From positions 1 to 64,000 of the forward strand of contig JAPKZA010000275.1 of the NCBI GenBank assembly GCA_026394015.1: a DNA stretch of 64,000 bases. Direction: 5' to 3'. A program made the translations under genes and the position numbers. This DNA is from Acidobacteriota bacterium (GTDB taxonomy: Bacteria; Acidobacteriota; Terriglobia; Bryobacterales; Bryobacteraceae). Numbering within the stretch: the stretch's first letter is position 1; each line of letters opens with the position of its first letter. This document shows, piece by piece, positions 1 through 8,217 of the stretch. The notes beneath the pieces are model-generated. The model searched no databases. It was not told where the DNA came from and saw only the letters and a list, made by a program, of their open reading frames with translations.

Positions 1-71
1 GCGGCGGAAGTCGCCCTCCGGGCTCCCCCCGCCGCCCCGGAACCCATTGTGTCTTTCATCTCTTCTGCCAT
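1..71 (-). CDS. Possible partial small ORF running off the window edge
   Basis: An ATG at base 71 on the minus strand opens a frame that stays open for 23 codons to the window edge (starts MAEEMKDTMGSGAAGG). An AGGAGA stretch lies about nine bases upstream, a reasonable ribosome binding site. The Gly/Ala/Arg-rich sequence matches no family I recognise. It lies just downstream of the HicB-like gene on the same strand, where a HicA toxin might be expected, but the residues do not look like HicA. The evidence is only the open frame and the binding site. Confidence 0.3.
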   Translation of the reverse strand, partial: MAEEMKDTMGSGAAGGARRATSA

Positions 72-145
72 TCCTATTAGTCTCCTTGGATCTCGATCAT
101 TAAGCCAACCTTGTGTCCAAGAAAACCGGGTCCCCTATACGCGCT

Positions 146-373
146 TCACGCGGCGGGCAGTGAGAAAGGTTCGCGGATGACATCCGCGGTGCCAATGGTT
201 TCCTCAGCGAGGACACGATTGGCTTCCATCACCATTGCGGCGGCTTCCTTGAGATTCTCGCGCGCCTCATCGAGAGTTGCGCCTTGGGTGTTGGCACCGG
301 GCAGTTCTTCAATGAAGCCAACAAAACCCTCCGCAACTTTCATGTAGATCGCTGTGAGTTTGAGCGGCGGCAT
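146..373 (-). CDS. HicB-like antitoxin, apparently without a HicA partner
   Basis: A 75-residue protein with the partial RNase-H-like core of HicB antitoxins: a hydrophobic strand (KLTAIYMK), the GFIEELPGANTQGATLDEA signature and a helix rich in Ala and Glu. In this family the domain neutralises HicA, a small mRNA interferase, but solo copies are common. It has no added C-terminal DNA-binding domain. No HicA motif is visible within about 300 bases on either side. The ATG at 373 places the first strand at the usual distance from the N-terminus. The family call is firm; the solo status could change with sequence beyond the window. Confidence 0.75.
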   Translation of the reverse strand: MPPLKLTAIYMKVAEGFVGFIEELPGANTQGATLDEARENLKEAAAMVMEANRVLAEETIGTADVIREPFSLPAA

Positions 374-451
374 GCCTCGATAGTACCTCGGGCCGGTCGT
401 TCGTAATCGTTAGTTGTTTCGCGGGGCTTTAGCCGCTCCTGGGCGAAATAC

Positions 452-506
452 GGGCCTGTGGCGCAGTTGGAAGAGGTCAAGGGTTCGAATCCCTTCAGGT
501 CCACCA
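452..506 (+). pseudogene. tRNA-Ile-like remnant lacking the anticodon arm
   Basis: Fifty-five bases begin GGGCCTG and end CAGGTCC-A-CCA, and these ends pair over all seven acceptor positions (one G-T). A T-arm AAGGG-TTCGAAT-CCCTT and the 5' half of a D-arm (GGCGCAGTTGG) are intact, but the D-arm 3' side and the whole anticodon arm are absent, so about 20-25 bases are missing. The acceptor and flanking bases resemble bacterial tRNA-Ile(GAU). It cannot decode. It is either a genuine deletion product, for example from an integration event, or an assembly deletion. Confidence 0.7.
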
Positions 507-631
507 AAATCCCTCAAAGACATGGTACTTGCGGGAAGCGAGTCGGTGGCGCAACCCCCCTCAACGTAATCCTAATCGTAGCTCCAACAACACCTACGTG
601 TGGGAAACTATGAGTAGGAGTCGCGTTAGCC

Positions 632-955
632 TTGAGCCCCGCTGCCAAACAAATCGTCTCGAACTTAATAGGCGTGCTCGTGGAGGCTGCCCACCCCAAA
701 CGCATCATCCTCTTCGGTTCTCAAGCCAGAGGCGATGCCTCTCCTCGCAGCGATTTCGACATCATGGTCGTGGAGGATAAGCCAGCCGACCGGTTCGCAG
801 AGATGGTCCGCCTGAATCGTCTCCTTCGCTCGTTCGATATCGCCGTCGATCTCCTGGTCGTCAGCGGCGATCAGTTTCAATATTGGCGGGAGACTCCCGG
901 CAACGTCTATTACGAGGCCGCCACCGACGGCCAGGTCCTCTATGAAGCGGCGTGA
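632..955 (+). CDS. MNT-type minimal nucleotidyltransferase (antitoxin-like)
   Basis: A 107-residue polymerase-beta-fold nucleotidyltransferase. The catalytic pattern G-S-x(n)-D-x-D is complete in GSQARGDASPRSDFDI at about residues 30-45, and a third acidic position follows in FDIAVDLLVV. In MNT/HEPN modules this protein AMPylates and silences the HEPN partner. The next ORF is a HEPN protein overlapping it by 14 bases, so the two are translationally coupled. The start is a TTG at 632; an upstream ATG at 610 is in another frame. It looks intact and probably active. Confidence 0.85.
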   Translation: MSPAAKQIVSNLIGVLVEAAHPKRIILFGSQARGDASPRSDFDIMVVEDKPADRFAEMVRLNRLLRSFDIAVDLLVVSGDQFQYWRETPGNVYYEAATDGQVLYEAA

Positions 956-1274
956 ACAGGCCTTGCTCTTTCTGCGCAAGGCTGGTCAGGATGAATCCTT
1001 GCTGGATGCGGTCCTTGAAAACGGCAGCGTGGGCGACGAGGTCATCGGCTTCCACTGTCAGCAGGCGGCGGAGAAGATGTTGAAGGCATTGCTGTCCGAC
1101 TTGGGGACCATGTTCCACAAGACCCACGAATTAGGCGCCTTGATGGATTCTCACGCACGGTCCGGCGCTCCGTTGCCGGACGAGTTTGAAAATTTGGACA
1201 GGCTCACGCCGTTTGGTACGGTGTATCGGTACGAATACAGCGACGAGAAAAAGATTGGTTCTATTCACGTTTAG
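942..1274 (+). CDS. HEPN-domain protein, probably C-terminally truncated
   Basis: The partner of the MNT nucleotidyltransferase. The helix FHCQQAAEKMLKALL is typical of HEPN (PF05168-like) proteins and is followed by THELGALM and a final RYEY segment where family members usually carry a conserved RY/P motif. The protein stops 12 residues after this point, while relatives usually continue with another helix, so I infer loss of the C-terminus. The start codon lies inside the MNT gene (ATGAAGCGGCGTGA overlap). As the RNase/toxin-like side of the pair it may be inactive. Confidence 0.75.
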   Translation: MKRREQALLFLRKAGQDESLLDAVLENGSVGDEVIGFHCQQAAEKMLKALLSDLGTMFHKTHELGALMDSHARSGAPLPDEFENLDRLTPFGTVYRYEYSDEKKIGSIHV

Positions 1275-1298
1275 CCTCCCCCTTAGTGTCAGATTTTA

Positions 1299-1675
1299 TC
1301 AGAAGTAGTTGTGCCACCCGCCAAAACAAGGGCCCCAAATGCTTCTGCCACATCGTTCGGATACCCGCGGAAGGAGTAGGCACTGGAGACGAGACGGAAG
1401 CCCTAGGAAGCGCAGCCGCCCAACAACCGGCTTGCCCAGCTTTAGCTTTGCGGGCTCGCAAAACACCATGAGGTCCGCGTAGGTAAGCATCTCTTGCGAC
1501 CCTGTTTCAAACAGCACGTCGCTTCCTCGCACCACATGTTCGCGTCCGCGGAGAGCCAAGTACAGCCCTCACTGTCTGTGACGAGACCGGCGAAGTACAT
1601 ATGCTTGGTCTCGGAACGCTCTTCTTGCTGTAGGAACTCCTCGACGGAGGTCCAGGGAAGGTGCGGTGCTACCGT
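1299..1675 (-). pseudogene. Uma2-family endonuclease remnant (N-terminal and central parts)
   Basis: On the minus strand one frame reads TVAPHLPWTSVEEFLQQEE and then ETKHMYFAGLVT, the usual N-terminus of Uma2 (DUF820) PD-(D/E)XK-like proteins. A second frame then reads GSDVLFETGSQEMLTYADLM followed by V-F-C-E-P-A-K-L, the central Uma2 core. The segment between these blocks is missing, the frame changes near 1565, and the C-terminal EVLSPST block is not intelligible. There is no start codon at the family position. It sits immediately upstream of the alpha/beta hydrolase stop, on the same strand. Confidence 0.65.
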
Positions 1676-1680
1676 AGGTT

Positions 1681-2796
1681 CTAGTATCCCAGCTTGACGA
1701 TGCCCTGCTTGCTACCGCTGACGGCACCGTCGCGGAGCCATTCCAGAGACGCCTGGAAAAGCAGGAGATGGTTCTTTTCCCATAACGCGTTATGCGAAGC
1801 GCAGCCGAGGTCGAGGAAGACTTTGTCTTTGGCTCCGAAGTCGTCGTAGAGGGCCTTCACGCCGGCGGGCAGGGCTTGTTTGTCGAGCGCGGCGGCGACG
1901 AAGAGGGTGGGAGTCTGCATCTTCCTGACTACGGTTTCGTTCCAGCCCCAGGTGGTGACCAGCGGGGCTCGGCGGACGCCGGGGCCCCAGGTGAAGGCTT
2001 GGGGGTCCGAGGCGAGCATGTCAGCCCAGACGGCCTCGCGGGCTTTGGGGTCTACTTGGTCGGGGCAGCCGAGTTGGCGGTTCCAATTGGCGTCGAGCTC
2101 GAGCCGGGATTGGGTGGCGAAGGCGGGGCCTTTGGCCGGGACTTGGGCGGGGGCTTCGAGCGGGGCGCCTCGGCGATAGGCGGGGGCGAGGAGGACGAGT
2201 TTGTTCACTTTGTCGGGATGGTGGGCGGTGTAGCCGCCGGCGCGGGGGCCGCCGAGCGACCAACCGATGAGGTCGACTTTGGCGGCGCGGGTGTGGAGGC
2301 GGAGGTAGTCGACGACGGTGCCGATGTCGTTCCAGTCGGAGGCTAGGGTCGTCATCTGCTGGCCGTAGGTGGGGACGCAGACCTTGTCAAAGAGGGCTTT
2401 TTGTTGGTCTTCAGCCAGGTTGCAGGGATCGTTCATGGCCAGGGGACGGGTGGAGCGGCCGTAGCCGGTCATGTCCATGGCGAAGACGTCGTAGCCGGCG
2501 CGGGCGAGGAAGGCCATCCAACTGTAGTCCTGATAGGGGACGTCGAAGGCGACCTCGGAGGGGGTGCCGGCTCCGTGAATGAACAAGATGACTTTGGCTC
2601 CGCCGCCGCGCATGGGGGTTCCGGCTTGGACCACTTCGCGGACGTAGATCTGCGTGGTTTGGCCGGTGATGGCGGGGACGGTGGATTTCACGGGGACATA
2701 ATGATCGAGCCGCAGGAGCCGGCGGCTGTCGTCGCCGAAGCAGAGGGAGCTGAGGATTAAGCCCAGGATCAAGCCAGAGACGGCCGTGTTACGCAT
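1681..2796 (-). CDS. Secreted alpha/beta hydrolase
   Basis: About 371 residues with an N-terminal signal peptide (MRNTAVSGLILGLILSSLCFG) and an alpha/beta-hydrolase fold. ILFIHGAGTPSEVAF supplies the oxyanion region, DVFAMDMTGYGRS the next strand, GWSLGG the nucleophile elbow and CASHNALWE the probable catalytic His near the C-terminus. The substrate cannot be read from sequence. I chose ATG 2796 because it starts directly at the signal peptide; the track start at 2826 adds an unlikely prefix. The chosen start codon overlaps the start region of the divergent selO. Confidence 0.8.
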   Translation of the reverse strand: MRNTAVSGLILGLILSSLCFGDDSRRLLRLDHYVPVKSTVPAITGQTTQIYVREVVQAGTPMRGGGAKVILFIHGAGTPSEVAFDVPYQDYSWMAFLARAGYDVFAMDMTGYGRSTRPLAMNDPCNLAEDQQKALFDKVCVPTYGQQMTTLASDWNDIGTVVDYLRLHTRAAKVDLIGWSLGGPRAGGYTAHHPDKVNKLVLLAPAYRRGAPLEAPAQVPAKGPAFATQSRLELDANWNRQLGCPDQVDPKAREAVWADMLASDPQAFTWGPGVRRAPLVTTWGWNETVVRKMQTPTLFVAAALDKQALPAGVKALYDDFGAKDKVFLDLGCASHNALWEKNHLLLFQASLEWLRDGAVSGSKQGIVKLGY

Positions 2797-4222
2797 GGAG
2801 ATACTATACTTTGGTTTGGCACACAATTTATTCGCGTTCGATAACAGCTATGCCCGGGAGTTAGAGGGCTGCTATGCGGCGGGGGCGGCGGCACAGGTTC
2901 CGGCTCCGCGGATGGTGAAGTTGAACCGGGGTTTGGCAGCCGAGTTGGGGCTGGACGCGGAGGCGCTCGACTCGGAGGCCGGGGCCGCGATTTTCGCTGG
3001 CAATACGGTGCCGGACGGGGCGTTCGTGCTGGCGCAGGCTTATGCGGGGCACCAGTTCGGCCATTTCGTGCCGCAGTTGGGCGATGGGCGGGCGCTGTTG
3101 TTGGGCGAGGTGATCGACGTCCATGGCCGGCGGCGGGATCTGCATTTGAAGGGTTCGGGGCGGACGGCGTTTTCGCGGGGCGGAGACGGGAAGGCGGGTT
3201 TGGGGCCGGTGTTGCGGGAGTATCTGCTGGGCGAGGCGATGCATGGGTTGGGGATACCGACGACGCGGGCCTTGGCGGCGGTCACGACGGGGGAGAGGGT
3301 GGTTCGGGAAGTGCCGCTGCCGGGGGCGGTTCTGACGCGGGTGGCGGCGAGCCATATTCGGGTGGGCACGTTTCAGTTCTTCGCTTCGCGCGGGGATACA
3401 GAGAGGCTGCGGCTGTTGGCGGACTATACGATGCGGCGGCACTATCCGGGGGTTACGGGCTACCTGGGGTTGCTGGGGGCGGTGATTGACGCGCAGGCTT
3501 CACTGCTCGCGCGGTGGATGCACGTGGGTTTTATTCACGGGGTGATGAACACCGACAACATGGCGATTTCGGGGGAGACGATTGACTATGGGCCTTGCGC
3601 GTTTCTCGATGGCTACAAGGCGTTGACGGTGTTTAGTTCGATTGATCGGGGTGGGCGGTATGCGTATGGACAACAGCCGGAGATTGCGTTGTGGAATTTG
3701 GCTCGGTTTGCAGAGACGTTGTTGCCGCTGATCGGCGGGGATGTGGAGGCGGCGACGGCGGAGTTGCAGCGGTTTGGGGATCTGTATGAACGCTACTGGG
3801 AGCGGGGGATGCGGGCGAAGTTAGGCTTGTTGACGGAGGAGGCGGGGGACGCGGAGTTGGCGCGGGGGTTGTTGCAGACGATGGAAGCGGGGGGGATGGA
3901 CTATACGCAGACGTTTCGAGGATTGGGGCGGGGGGTTGACGTGGGAGCTTGGGGGGAGAAGTGGCGGGCGCGGTTGGCGCGGGAGGGGGCGACGCCGGAG
4001 GGGCGGGCGGAGGCGATGGAGCGGGTGAACCCGGTGTACATTGCGCGGAATCATCAGGTGGAGGCGGCGTTGGCGGCGGCGACGGAGCGGGCTGATTTGG
4101 GGCCGTTTGAGACGTTGTGCGAGGTATTGGCGGCGCCGTTTACGGAGCGGGCGGGGTGGGAGGGGTATGCGGCGCCGGCGCCGGGGGGGAACGTGGGTTA
4201 CAAGACTTTTTGCGGGACATGA
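2795..4222 (+). CDS. selO: SelO/YdiU-family protein adenylyltransferase
   Basis: A pseudokinase-fold protein of the SelO (UPF0061) family, which transfers AMP from ATP to protein hydroxyls and is linked to redox homeostasis. Visible hallmarks are FAFDNSYAREL near the start, AYAGHQFGHFVPQLGDGRA, LHLKGSGRTAFSRGGDGKA, the long conserved block ending in SHIRVGTFQFFASRGD, and HGVMNTDNMAISGETIDYGP with the catalytic Asn and Asp. The C-terminus is YKTFCGT, so there is no selenocysteine. The start is uncertain: ATG 2795 overlaps the divergent hydrolase start, and an in-frame TTG at 2816 would also give a full family N-terminus. Confidence 0.92.
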   Translation: MEILYFGLAHNLFAFDNSYARELEGCYAAGAAAQVPAPRMVKLNRGLAAELGLDAEALDSEAGAAIFAGNTVPDGAFVLAQAYAGHQFGHFVPQLGDGRALLLGEVIDVHGRRRDLHLKGSGRTAFSRGGDGKAGLGPVLREYLLGEAMHGLGIPTTRALAAVTTGERVVREVPLPGAVLTRVAASHIRVGTFQFFASRGDTERLRLLADYTMRRHYPGVTGYLGLLGAVIDAQASLLARWMHVGFIHGVMNTDNMAISGETIDYGPCAFLDGYKALTVFSSIDRGGRYAYGQQPEIALWNLARFAETLLPLIGGDVEAATAELQRFGDLYERYWERGMRAKLGLLTEEAGDAELARGLLQTMEAGGMDYTQTFRGLGRGVDVGAWGEKWRARLAREGATPEGRAEAMERVNPVYIARNHQVEAALAAATERADLGPFETLCEVLAAPFTERAGWEGYAAPAPGGNVGYKTFCGT

Positions 4223-4247
4223 GGGGTGGTGGGATATCATACGGCTT

Positions 4248-5294
4248 ATGCCGAATTTTCCGATTGCAGTGCTGCCAGGTGATGGGATTGGCCCCGATGT
4301 GGTGGCGGAGGGGTTGAAGGTGTTGCGGGCGGTGGAGGCCAAGCTGACCGGGGTGACTTTTTCGACGAAAGAGTTCTCGGTGGGGGCCGGGGAGTTTTTG
4401 AAGAGCGGGGATCCGCTGCCGCCGGATACATTCGCTCAGATTGCCGAGCATTCGACGATTCTGTTGGGAGCGATGGGGATTCCGAACGTCCGGTGGCCGG
4501 ACGGGCGGGAGATGGCGCCGCAGATCGACATTCGCGAGAAGCTTGACCTTTACTGCGGGCTGCGACCGATTGTGTTGTATCACCCGGACGATACGCCGAT
4601 CAAGGGCAAGACGGTGATCGATTTCGCCTTGGTGCGGGAGTCGACCGAGGGGCTGTTTGTTTCGCGGCTCGATCCGTATTCGTTGGATGCGGACCAGGTG
4701 ACGGACCGGTTGCGGATTACGCGGGCGGGGGCGGAGCGGGTGATCCGATCGGCGTTTCGGATTGCGGCTTTGCGGCGGAAGAAGGTCACCTTGGTGGACA
4801 AGGCGAACGTGCTGCCGACGATGGCTTATTTTCGGAGCATCTTTGACCAGATCGCGGCGGAGTTTCCGGAGATCTCGACGGAGCGGGTTTACGTCGATGC
4901 TTGCGCGCTGTACCTGGTGCAGCGGCCGGAGAGTTTTGACGTGATGGTGACCGAGAACATGTTCGGGGACATTTTGTCAGACCTGGCAGCGGCGCTCGTG
5001 GGGGGGATGGGGATGGCTCCGTCAGCCGATATTGGCGATGAGCACGCGGTGTTTCAGCCGTCGCATGGTTCGGCCCCGGACATTGCGGGGAAAGGGATCG
5101 CGAACCCGGTGGCGACGATTTTGTCGGTGGCTCTGATGCTGGATTGGCTGGACCACCCGGAGACGCGGCGGGGCGGCGACATGATTCGGGCGGCGGTAAG
5201 CAAGGTCTTTGCGGACAGAACCGCCCGCACATCCGACATGGGAGGGACGCTATCGACGACGGCGATGGGCGACCGCGTGGTTGCGGCGCTGTAG
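4248..5294 (+). CDS. Isocitrate/isopropylmalate dehydrogenase-family enzyme
   Basis: A 348-residue NAD(P)-dependent beta-decarboxylating dehydrogenase. It shows LPGDGIGPDVVAEG at the N-terminus, a substrate Arg region (RESTEGLF), the Lys/Asn motif VDKANVLPTM, metal-binding Asps in YVDACALYLV and MVTENMFGDILSDLAA, and HGSAPDIAGKGIANPVA near the cofactor site. RESTEGLF is not the classical LeuB RELTGG sequence, so tartrate/malate or related substrates are possible and I do not assign leuB. ATG 4248 directly precedes the conserved first strand; the longer ORF upstream overlaps selO. It ends two bases from the convergent ferredoxin stop. Confidence 0.88.
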   Translation: MPNFPIAVLPGDGIGPDVVAEGLKVLRAVEAKLTGVTFSTKEFSVGAGEFLKSGDPLPPDTFAQIAEHSTILLGAMGIPNVRWPDGREMAPQIDIREKLDLYCGLRPIVLYHPDDTPIKGKTVIDFALVRESTEGLFVSRLDPYSLDADQVTDRLRITRAGAERVIRSAFRIAALRRKKVTLVDKANVLPTMAYFRSIFDQIAAEFPEISTERVYVDACALYLVQRPESFDVMVTENMFGDILSDLAAALVGGMGMAPSADIGDEHAVFQPSHGSAPDIAGKGIANPVATILSVALMLDWLDHPETRRGGDMIRAAVSKVFADRTARTSDMGGTLSTTAMGDRVVAAL

Positions 5295-5296
5295 CT

Positions 5297-5557
5297 CTAG
5301 CGACCGAAGTAGTCGGCGTTGATTTTGGTGAACTCGTTCCACTTCTCTGGGAGATCGTCGAGAGCGAAGATAGCCGAGACGGGGCAGACGGGGACGCAGG
5401 CGCCGCAATCGATGCACTCGACAGGGTCGATGTTCAGGATCGTGACTTCCTCGAAACGGGCGTCATCTTTCTTGGGATGGATGCAGTCTACGGGGCAAGC
5501 GTCTACGCAAGCAGAATCCTTGGTGCCCACACAGGGCTCAGCGATCACATATGCCAT
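5297..5557 (-). CDS. FdxA-type seven-iron ferredoxin
   Basis: An 86-residue soluble electron carrier. The first cluster motif is CVGTKDSACVDACPVDCI and the second is CIDCGACVPVCPVSAI, the spacing of 3Fe-4S/4Fe-4S FdxA-type ferredoxins. The C-terminal tail (DLPEKWNEFTKIN) matches the family extension. It is convergent with the dehydrogenase gene, with no space for a separate terminator, and divergent from the 2-hydroxyacid dehydrogenase, 66 bases away. Its redox partner is not visible here. Confidence 0.93.
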   Translation of the reverse strand: MAYVIAEPCVGTKDSACVDACPVDCIHPKKDDARFEEVTILNIDPVECIDCGACVPVCPVSAIFALDDLPEKWNEFTKINADYFGR

Positions 5558-5623
5558 GTTTTGTTTGTACCACAGGCCCCACGGATCTCACAATTTCGTT
5601 AGAGTAGAGAGCTCAGGAATCGC

Positions 5624-6553
5624 ATGAAAATCGTCGTTTTGGATGGCTACTGTTTGAACCCGGGGGACTTGACCTGGACGGGGTTAGAGGCTTGGGGAGA
5701 GGTGACGGTGTACGACCGGACGCCTCCGGAGCTTTTGCAGGAACGGGCGGCGGGGGCGGAGGTGTTATTGACGAACAAGACGCCGTTGGGGCGGGCGGAG
5801 ATGGCGGAGTTGGGGGCGTTGCGGTACATCGGGGTGTTGGCGACCGGATACAACGTGGTGGACGTGGGGGCGGCGGCGGAGCGGGGCGTGGTGGTGACGA
5901 ATGTGCCGACGTACGGGACGGATTCGGTGGCGCAGTTGACGATTGCGCTGTTGCTGGAGCTTTGTCACCAGGTGGGGATGCACAATGCGGCGGTGCGGGC
6001 GGGGGAATGGACGGCGAGCGCGGATTGGAGCTTTTGGAAGTCTCCGCAGGTGGAGTTGGCGGGGAAGACGCTGGGCTGTATTGGGTATGGGCGGATTGGG
6101 GCGCAGACGGGACGAATTGCGGAAGCGATGGGGATGCGGGTGGTGGTGCATCGGCGCTCGGGCGGGATGGCTTTGGAGGGGTTGCTGGAGGAGAGCGATG
6201 TGGTGAGCTTACACTGCCCGCTGTTTCCGGAAACCCGGGGGATCATTCGTGCATCAACTCTACAGCGAATGAAGCCTTCGGCCTTTCTATTGAACACCTC
6301 TCGCGGCCCGCTGGTGGTGGAAGAGGATTTAGCGGATGCTCTGAACGCGGGAACGATCGCCGGTGCAGGTGTTGACGTCCTTAGCGTGGAGCCTCCGGCC
6401 GGGGGCTCGCCGTTGTTTTCGGCTAAGAATTGCGTGATTACGCCGCATATCGCTTGGGCGACCCGCGAGGCGCGGGGGAGGTTGATGGACGTGGCAGTGG
6501 AGAACCTGGCTTCGTTTGCGCGGCAATCGCCGCGGAATGTGGTGTCGCGATGA
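5624..6553 (+). CDS. D-2-hydroxyacid dehydrogenase (glycerate dehydrogenase-like)
   Basis: A 309-residue NAD-dependent dehydrogenase. The Rossmann motif GCIGYGRIGAQTGRIAEAMG lies mid-protein. Catalytic residues are seen as Arg in NTSRGPLV, Glu in VLSVEPP and His in ITPHIAWATREARGR. The N-terminus (PGDLTWTGLEAWGEVTVYD) resembles the glycerate/hydroxypyruvate reductase branch rather than SerA, and there is no ACT domain. CAGGAA upstream of ATG 5624 could be a ribosome binding site. The stop overlaps the next start (ATGA), so it is co-translated with the SRPBCC gene. Confidence 0.9.
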   Translation: MKIVVLDGYCLNPGDLTWTGLEAWGEVTVYDRTPPELLQERAAGAEVLLTNKTPLGRAEMAELGALRYIGVLATGYNVVDVGAAAERGVVVTNVPTYGTDSVAQLTIALLLELCHQVGMHNAAVRAGEWTASADWSFWKSPQVELAGKTLGCIGYGRIGAQTGRIAEAMGMRVVVHRRSGGMALEGLLEESDVVSLHCPLFPETRGIIRASTLQRMKPSAFLLNTSRGPLVVEEDLADALNAGTIAGAGVDVLSVEPPAGGSPLFSAKNCVITPHIAWATREARGRLMDVAVENLASFARQSPRNVVSR

Positions 6554-7167
6554 ACCCGATGCTTTTGGTGCTGCTTTCGTTGCCGCCGAGTGCGGGGATG
6601 GAGTTCGACGCGTATGTTACGCGGGCGGAGTCGCAGTTGAGCGAGAGGACGGGGGTGACGCGGGAGGTGAAGGGTGGGCTGATCCACGACTGGTCGGCGG
6701 AGAAGTTCATCGCCAACCGGACGCCGGAGCAGGTGGTGAAGCTTTTGCAGAGTTACGATCGCTACCGGGATGTTTATCCGGAGGTGACGGAGTCGCGGTT
6801 GATTTCTCGGGAGGGGAATCGATTTCGGGCGGCGCTGCAACTGAAGCGGAAGAAGGTGTTGACGGTAATCCTGAACACCGAGTACGAGGTGGATTATCAG
6901 GCGCTGGATGGCGGAGGGTGGCGGGTGATGTCTCGGAGTACGAAGGTGGAGGAGGCGGGCGGGGGCGACCATGGGTTTCTGTGGCGGCTGAATTCATATT
7001 GGACGATCACGCCGGCGCAAGGCGGGGTAAAGGTGCAGTGCCGGTCGATTTCGATGTCGCGCGATGTACCGCATGGGTTGGGTTGGGCGGTAAGGCCACT
7101 GGTGCGGGATATGCCGCGGGAGTCATTGGAAACGATGTTGGCGGCGACGGCGAAAGCGTTAGAGTAG
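6550..7167 (+). CDS. SRPBCC (START-like) domain protein, probably secreted
   Basis: About 205 residues with a short hydrophobic N-terminus (MNPMLLVLLSLPPSAG) that could be a signal peptide. The body fits a START/SRPBCC lipid-binding fold: RTPEQVVKLLQSYDRYRDVYPEV is the typical first-helix region, followed by alternating strands and a final helix ending in ETMLAATAKAL. It overlaps the dehydrogenase by ATGA and lies four bases before galT, so the three genes look like one operon. The ligand is unknown. Confidence 0.65.
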   Translation: MNPMLLVLLSLPPSAGMEFDAYVTRAESQLSERTGVTREVKGGLIHDWSAEKFIANRTPEQVVKLLQSYDRYRDVYPEVTESRLISREGNRFRAALQLKRKKVLTVILNTEYEVDYQALDGGGWRVMSRSTKVEEAGGGDHGFLWRLNSYWTITPAQGGVKVQCRSISMSRDVPHGLGWAVRPLVRDMPRESLETMLAATAKALE

Positions 7168-7171
7168 AGGC

Positions 7172-8176
7172 TTGGCCCTTTTTGACCATCCGCATCGTCG
7201 GTTTAACCCGTTAACGGGGGAATGGGTTTTGGTTTCGCCGCATCGGATGAAGCGGCCGTGGCAGGGGCAGGTGGAGACGGTCCCGGTGTCCGCATCGGCA
7301 GTTTACGAGCCGGGGTGCTACTTGTGTCCGGGGAATGAGCGGCTAGGGGGGGCCCGGAATCCGGAATATCGGGGGGCATACGTTTTTGAAAACGACTTTG
7401 CGGCGCTGTATCCGGAGACTCCGGCGGGTAACATGTCGGAGGGGGGGTTGTTGCTGGCGGAGGCGGAGGCAGGGCGATGCCGGGTGGTTTGTTTTTCTCC
7501 GGACCACAGTTTGACGCTGGCGCGGATGGCGGTGGAGGGTGTCAGGGAGGTGGTGGATTTGTGGTGCCGGGAGTTTGCGGCGCTGGGAGCGGAGCGGGAG
7601 ATTGGGGCGGTGCAGATCTTCGAGAACCGGGGGGAGATGATGGGGTGCAGCAATGCGCATCCGCATGGGCAGATTTGGTGCACGGCGAGCGTACCGAATG
7701 AGTTGGCGAAAGAGGTTCGGGCGATGGAGCGGCCGTTGTTGATGGAGTATTTGGCGTTGGAGGTGCGGGAGCAGGTTCGAGTGGTGTGTGCGAACGATCA
7801 CTTTGTGGCGGTGGTGCCGTTTTGGGCGGTTTGGCCGTTCGAGATTTTGTTGTTGCCGCGGCGTCACTTTACGGGGTTCGACGAGATGCGACCGCTGGAG
7901 CAGGGGGCGCTGGCAGGAATTCTAAAAGAAATCGGGCAGCGATATGACGGTCTTTTTGGGGTGCCGTTTCCTTATTCGATGGGGTTCCATCAACGGCCGG
8001 TGGACGGGGGAAGTTATAAAAACTTTACTTGGCACGGGCACTACTACCCGCCGCTGTTGCGGGGGGCTACGGTGCGTAAGTTTATGGTGGGATTCGAGAT
8101 GCTAGGCGGGCCGCAGCGGGATTTAACACCGGAGGCGGCGGCGGAGCGGCTGCGCGGGGTGGCGGTAGGGGGGTAA
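7172..8176 (+). CDS. galT: Galactose-1-phosphate uridylyltransferase
   Basis: A 334-residue enzyme of the Leloir pathway that exchanges UDP between glucose-1-P and galactose-1-P. Recognisable are FNPLTGEWVLVSPHR, the CYLCPGN zinc-site cysteines, ENDFAALYPE, the active-site segment GCSNAHPHGQIWC with the nucleophilic His, FHQRPVDGG, and the C-terminal YPPLLRGATVRKFMVGFEML. The usual SNPHPHGQ reads SNAHPHGQ, a conservative change. The TTG start at 7172 follows AGAGTAGAGG, a plausible binding site. No other gal gene is in the window. Confidence 0.93.
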   Translation: MALFDHPHRRFNPLTGEWVLVSPHRMKRPWQGQVETVPVSASAVYEPGCYLCPGNERLGGARNPEYRGAYVFENDFAALYPETPAGNMSEGGLLLAEAEAGRCRVVCFSPDHSLTLARMAVEGVREVVDLWCREFAALGAEREIGAVQIFENRGEMMGCSNAHPHGQIWCTASVPNELAKEVRAMERPLLMEYLALEVREQVRVVCANDHFVAVVPFWAVWPFEILLLPRRHFTGFDEMRPLEQGALAGILKEIGQRYDGLFGVPFPYSMGFHQRPVDGGSYKNFTWHGHYYPPLLRGATVRKFMVGFEMLGGPQRDLTPEAAAERLRGVAVGG

Positions 8177-8217
8177 TGTAGGCTCTACCCAACTTTAGTA
8201 CTGCAAGGATGCAGAAA

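Noticed and set aside
1792-2346. Long plus-strand ORF opposite the alpha/beta hydrolase gene
   Set aside because: It is the Gly/Val-rich antisense shadow of a clear hydrolase; no family features. Many similar shadow ORFs occur because of the high GC content.
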